A stretch of DNA of 64,000 nucleotides, taken from Faecalibacterium prausnitzii. Its GTDB lineage: Bacteria > Bacillota > Clostridia > Oscillospirales > Ruminococcaceae. Shown here piece after piece: positions 61,501 to 64,000 of the stretch (positions within the stretch are counted from its first letter, which is position 1; the number at the start of each line of letters is the position of its first letter). Location of the stretch: NCBI RefSeq assembly GCF_019967995.1, contig NZ_CP065377.1, positions 496,001 through 560,000 on the forward strand, in the 5' to 3' direction. A model generated the notes under the pieces. The model was not told the DNA's origin. It worked only from the letters and a program-made list of their open reading frames with translations, and ran no database searches. The position numbers were made by a program, and so were the translations under genes.

Positions 61501-63009
61501 GGCATCTGCGTGGATGTTTTTTTGTTCTCCATGCTGAATGATCTGCGTTTTCCATTCTTTCATCAGGTCAACCGGAGTAGCAAACGCATTATCTTTTCGT
61601 GCATCCTCCAGGAACTGCCAGATGTATAAGTAACAGGGGATCTGCAAAATGCGTTTCATGGCTGGCAACATACAGGCATAACGTTCTTTGCCTACAAAAG
61701 TTTCCACCCGTTCTTCGTCCCATGCGTGCAATTCGATTGGCTCCCAGAGACCAGACTGTTCAGGGGTTGCCGATGTGCAAAGCCTGCGCAGCGCCAAATC
61801 GTTTTCGTAGTCAAACTTGCGGCTGACCAAAATGACCCGGACAGTCCGGTCTCCTCCGCAGCTTAAAGCCTGCACCTGCTGTAGCATCTCTCCGCAGACG
61901 CCCAGTGCTTCTTCGCATGAACGGGTCGCCCAGCGAAGGGAGTCCAACTGGTCTAAGATGAGAACTCCCATTTGACCACTGGCCAACTGGCTCTCTAGGC
62001 AAAGCACTGGCGAAGCCCTGAATCCCAAAGCTTCGCCGTAGTATTCCGGTGTGCCTTGGGGAACCTTTTGGTCAACTGAAAGCGCCAAGTACGGAATATG
62101 CTCATTATCCAGCTCATCCAACAATGCTTGCACACAACCACTTTTGCCGATGCCTGCATCGCCAAGGAGCAAAACATTTTTGCCTGCCAGAATGGTCTGC
62201 AACACCGTGTGCGCTTCCTGTATGGGGAAAGGATGATCGCCGATGGGGCGGAAGTGGGACTTGAACCGATGATTCAGACGCTCGATCTGCAGTGGGATAT
62301 TGATATCGGAGGCCAGAAGCCGGCGCTGGTATCCCCGCTGTTCCAGATATTGCTGCAATGTCCCCGCCGTGAGCGTTTTGCCATAATTATCGTTCTCCGT
62401 CAGGTTCAAAAGGACATCATAGACATCATCCGGGTTCCCGGTGAACATACTGCCGAGCACGTATTTCCACTGATCTCCCTCTACCGAATCATCACTGAGC
62501 GTACATATTTCAAACTGCCGCAGATAGAATGCAGACTGTTCCTGATCCGCTGCTGTCTCTCCCAGTCCAAGATTTTTTCGCCACTGATCGAATAGATTTT
62601 TTCGGCCATACGTCGTCAGCTGATCCGTTACAAAGCGCTGACAGGAGTCCGAATTTCTGGCCGCCAGACACAAATCATTCAGCGCCACAAAGGGAAGTGC
62701 AGTCACAAACACAAAGCGATTCTGCTCCGTCTTTATATGATCCTTGATATGCTGAAACACCTTATGCCGTGCTAACGCAGACATCGTCCAGTGCTCATTG
62801 CTGCCGTTGCGTGCCTTACACTGGTGAAAATCCTTCCTTCCGCCTTGGTATTCTACGATAATATCCGTGCCGCTTTCATCGTCACCTGTGGGCTCACTCT
62901 GTACACTCAGCAAGCCGCCCTGCAAAACCTTTGCCATGAGAGACACGAAATATCTTCGTTCGTATCGATTGCCAAACTTATCAGCGCGTCCGCCTAATTC
63001 AAATGCCAT
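58540..63009 (-). CDS. PD-(D/E)XK nuclease-STAND NTPase (Avs-like defence protein)
   Basis: 1489 aa in three parts. Residues about 1-210 are a Cap4-type dsDNA endonuclease: GGRADKFGNRYERRYFVSLM, then ESGTDIIVEY and DFHQCKARNG, i.e. the E...D...QxK metal site at about 49-65. A STAND/NACHT-like NTPase follows, with Walker A NVLLLGDAGIGKSG (about 281-291), Walker B GVLILDQLDSLRWATRS (about 348) and sensor VRVILVSRKFDYEND. The remaining 850 residues are helical, HEAT/TPR-like, the usual sensor of Avs proteins (ISVRYAVIDALAAVS-type units near 1250). Start 63009 has AAGGAG 6 bp upstream. Phage-sensing with abortive DNA cleavage is inferred from architecture. Confidence 0.82.
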   Translation of the reverse strand: MAFELGGRADKFGNRYERRYFVSLMAKVLQGGLLSVQSEPTGDDESGTDIIVEYQGGRKDFHQCKARNGSNEHWTMSALARHKVFQHIKDHIKTEQNRFVFVTALPFVALNDLCLAARNSDSCQRFVTDQLTTYGRKNLFDQWRKNLGLGETAADQEQSAFYLRQFEICTLSDDSVEGDQWKYVLGSMFTGNPDDVYDVLLNLTENDNYGKTLTAGTLQQYLEQRGYQRRLLASDINIPLQIERLNHRFKSHFRPIGDHPFPIQEAHTVLQTILAGKNVLLLGDAGIGKSGCVQALLDELDNEHIPYLALSVDQKVPQGTPEYYGEALGFRASPVLCLESQLASGQMGVLILDQLDSLRWATRSCEEALGVCGEMLQQVQALSCGGDRTVRVILVSRKFDYENDLALRRLCTSATPEQSGLWEPIELHAWDEERVETFVGKERYACMLPAMKRILQIPCYLYIWQFLEDARKDNAFATPVDLMKEWKTQIIQHGEQKNIHADAIESFLNVLLSLMQETPCVPEMALPGNQQVQEFLISENVLYRNEGCLAFVHQSMADYLNVECWLQDILHRKKVEELLPSYNAQGPEYRVRLQMLWQVLLRAGTTLFLDRAESFLSSKNIRYYYKCTVWEALGQIEAPGEKIMAFIQAHWNEDVWRETILHRVFWGHSAFIRQYVTAGFAASWADPTALWLLSPLVTSDQTFVREAVLPCIGKTPENDQNILRLFWMHKNLERQTVELCLQILKTQPTLGLNTSEYESWVETCPDKAVEYLALVFGQTLSHQEYIAPKFMELSQKRPKSVLEALCPLVIEASKGEEVWMQWRAYNRHYDGVRCYVKLIQDSLQQLVQQDLPYVENFVVNHLHTVSWLEHEWILKTLLLLPERDATLAYQWLMEQFPEHFLDTTSPEERMMTYAAEVLKKFSPFWSDAQFDQMEQRVVSYHSPDMLENARDRFSLKAYWPYWGSLQEALLPAMDPARSKSKALQTVLQRRKEQGFGDVWYKKGGLIESYIVRSSIADHAEKLSDAAWIRLLTSDMPHLSPRGTIQQYFHRPGLQSSPREFARTLENFFVTEPLRLAGIAEKLPEQIDAHYSAAILNVFAKKEVFDAVGFETVEAIAEKFTRCMTAEMEYELASGFCGLLINHPDAPWSAESYQRLRFLAVAHKNPQENMYNITSSNDPQNKSCQCLQDNVLNSIRGYAFRTIAETLWKYPEKVEDWKTVLEHGLQDPHPSVRYAVIDALAAVSRVDKPFACEGYWEVLQQDPRCILHYTSGWFIMQLYPVHPEECRACLIWAFEQSETEQDLVRNAAHILAELCIKGNLDVHAYLFQRQYMPEQAYGILDQCFDDLNQEPKNTAAKRLLLYTLQNCQEIPQHIVWQYCREPGPHDPDVLRLFVERCANRAEYALIHFFLESRKENSPAWWENLYTFCARACADATKGYGLAVDDFCKLPFLLLETAATVQQREKALDVFDETFRSNVIQMENFLRETNR

Positions 63010-63150
63010 CGTCCGCTCCTTATTTTTAGAGGTCAATGTTTCTGCTTATTTTTAAGGATATTTTGCAAATAGCTTTCTGTCAAGAGCTTTTGTTTCAAAT
63101 TATGATAGCTTTACGTCTGCTGACTATTGTTTTTCTGTTTTCTTTTCGTG

Positions 63151-63379
63151 CAAAGATATCCTGAAACGTGCTGTCGGGCACACGCCCAAATCCAAAACGC
63201 TGGATGAAGTCTATCTCCATCCGAAAAGCCCACCAGATGATCGAAGTCTTTGACAAGGCCAATCAGCTGGTCAATAATGAGGTTCTGACCACAACGAAGG
63301 TATAACAGCTTCAAAGAGAAAAGCTGCCGATCCATGAGAATTTTTCTCTCATGGATGGCAGCTTTCTTTTTTGTTTGCA
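63151..63379 (+). pseudogene. Direct repeat, copy 2: remnant of integrase 3' end and terminator
   Basis: It reads KDILKRAVGHTPKSKTLDEV, then YLHPK, then a one-base insertion breaks the frame (CCGAAAAGCCC for CCGAAAGCGAC). The remaining codons, stop and terminator hairpin follow as in copy 1. The preceding 100 bp do not continue the integrase. With copy 1 it encloses the second DUF3990 module and the NTPase. The terminator copy (63315-63372) is intact. Confidence 0.88.
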
Positions 63380-63849
63380 TAATTCACTTTCTGGTACTCA
63401 ACTACATTCTTGCTTACCTTTGCGCCCGATTCAAAACAGAAATCACCGTTTACAGGCACCATTTGCAGGTAACCTAGAAAACAGAATAATAGCACTCCGG
63501 TGCCGACAAATCTGTTTTCAACACTATATTCGACGATTGATCCGTTGCAATCACAGGTCACCCGCGGTATCATTGGTTCGTAGGATTTAATGCAATGGAA
63601 GGTCGGCGTTCAAATGATTGTTTTAAGCCTTAACCTGTGCCGTGGTGATTTACATAACACTATGCGGAAGTTCTTTAATTGTGAAACTTATTGGAGAAGA
63701 TTCCTCTGTTGAGTTATTATGACAAAACTATGTACAATATGGATGTGATCGGTTTTCCGTTTGCCTGATTCACGATCGGTCAAATGGAAACAAAGATGTA
63801 AGACGTTCAGTCAACGAAGGTCAAAAATTCAAGAAAGAGGAGACAAAAC
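63380..63849. other. Island-to-chromosome junction region
   Basis: No gene is supported here. A 74-codon minus-strand frame (63349-63573) lacks a ribosome site and overlaps the integrase remnant. GATCGGT occurs twice (63749 and 63774 region) upstream of the PTS gene and could be a regulator site. No second tRNA-Val fragment was found, so the exact island edge is not fixed. Confidence 0.4.
63709..63738 (+). promoter_or_regulatory. Probable promoter of the PTS EIIC gene
   Basis: TTGAGT (63709-63714), an 18-bp spacer and TACAAT (63733-63738), with a leader of about 105 nt before the start codon. Confidence 0.55.
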
Positions 63850-64000
63850 ATGAGCAAATTCACTGACAACGCCAGTGAGAAGCTGCTTGTGGTGGCTGGA
63901 AAAATCAGCAACCAAAAGCACATGGCATCCATCAAGAATGCATTCTATACCTTAATGCCTGTCATTCTGACCGGCGCGTTCTGCACACTGATCTCCAATG
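63850..64000 (+). CDS. PTS sugar transporter EIIC (cellobiose/lactose type), N-terminal part
   Basis: Only the first 50 codons are in the window. The peptide MSKFTDNASEKLLVVAGKIS then NQKHMASIKNAFYTLMPVIL is the start of EIIC proteins of the CelB/LacE family, with the first membrane helix beginning at AFYTLMPVILTGAFCTLISN. Site AAAGAGGAG precedes ATG 63850. Substrate cannot be judged from this part. It marks return to chromosomal metabolism genes. Confidence 0.85.
   Translation, partial: MSKFTDNASEKLLVVAGKISNQKHMASIKNAFYTLMPVILTGAFCTLISN

Noticed and set aside
63349..63573. A 74-codon minus-strand frame with a hydrophobic segment.
   Set aside because: No ribosome site, it overlaps the integrase remnant, and its composition does not suggest a real protein; kept only as part of the junction region.

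Overview
The window looks like a chromosomal segment of a Gram-positive gut anaerobe of the Faecalibacterium/Ruminococcaceae (Oscillospiraceae) type. This is an inference from GC-rich housekeeping genes with Firmicutes signals (AGGAGG ribosome sites, sigma-A promoters, a T-box), pectin-degradation genes at the left edge, a split cobalamin-dependent MetH, and dispersed CCCTCTCAG...CTGAGAGGG repeats in the housekeeping spacers. No species marker is present.

Region 1 (1-23.4 kb) is chromosomal backbone. It holds the end of a GH28 polygalacturonase and a GH105 unsaturated uronyl hydrolase, then most of the branched-chain amino-acid pathway on the minus strand: ilvB-ilvN-ilvC-ilvD from a strong promoter at 7.15 kb, ilvA from its own promoter, and leuA-leuC-leuD-leuB behind a leucine-type T-box. 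Inverted-repeat (MITE-like) elements sit in five of the ilv/leu spacers. After these come a DUF815 ATPase, a secreted repeat protein, ftsH, metY with a cysteine-rich leader peptide and terminator (probable attenuator), and a split methionine synthase (separate activation-domain protein plus metH).

Region 2 (23.4-63.4 kb) is a roughly 40-kb, lower-GC accessory and defence island built from several mobile pieces. The left part has two cassette-like units with shared flanks, carrying an 82-aa ORF and an S51 peptidase. Between them lies a frameshifted large serine recombinase, and after them a 3' half of tRNA-Val. Next are an HTH-DUF3990 toxin-like module and a nine-gene minus-strand operon (43.7-29.1 kb). 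That operon contains a type 3 BREX set (HTH, brxF-like, brxC, pglXI, brxHII, pglZ, brxA-like). Inserted between pglXI and brxHII is a complete short type II CBASS: Cap5 HNH-SAVED effector, CD-NTase and E2-only Cap2. This nested BREX-CBASS operon is the outstanding feature of the window.

The plus-strand block 44.0-52.1 kb carries phage/ICE-type recombination genes (DUF932, YqaJ exonuclease, DUF1071 annealing protein), two AAA ATPase-nuclease genes, small accessory proteins and a resolvase. Opposed to it is a four-gene block (55.4-52.2 kb): a truncated dynamin-like C-terminus, a coiled-coil protein, an HNH-nuclease/membrane protein and a SUKH-type immunity protein. A zinc-ribbon tyrosine integrase with an excisionase-like gene follows. 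Then come a second DUF3990 module, with its HTH on the other protein, and a 1489-aa PD-(D/E)XK nuclease/STAND NTPase (Avs-like). This last module is bracketed by a 228-bp direct repeat of the integrase 3' end. The chromosome resumes with the start of a PTS EIIC gene.

Coordinates were read by eye. Family calls rest on motifs and overall sequence resemblance, with no database search.
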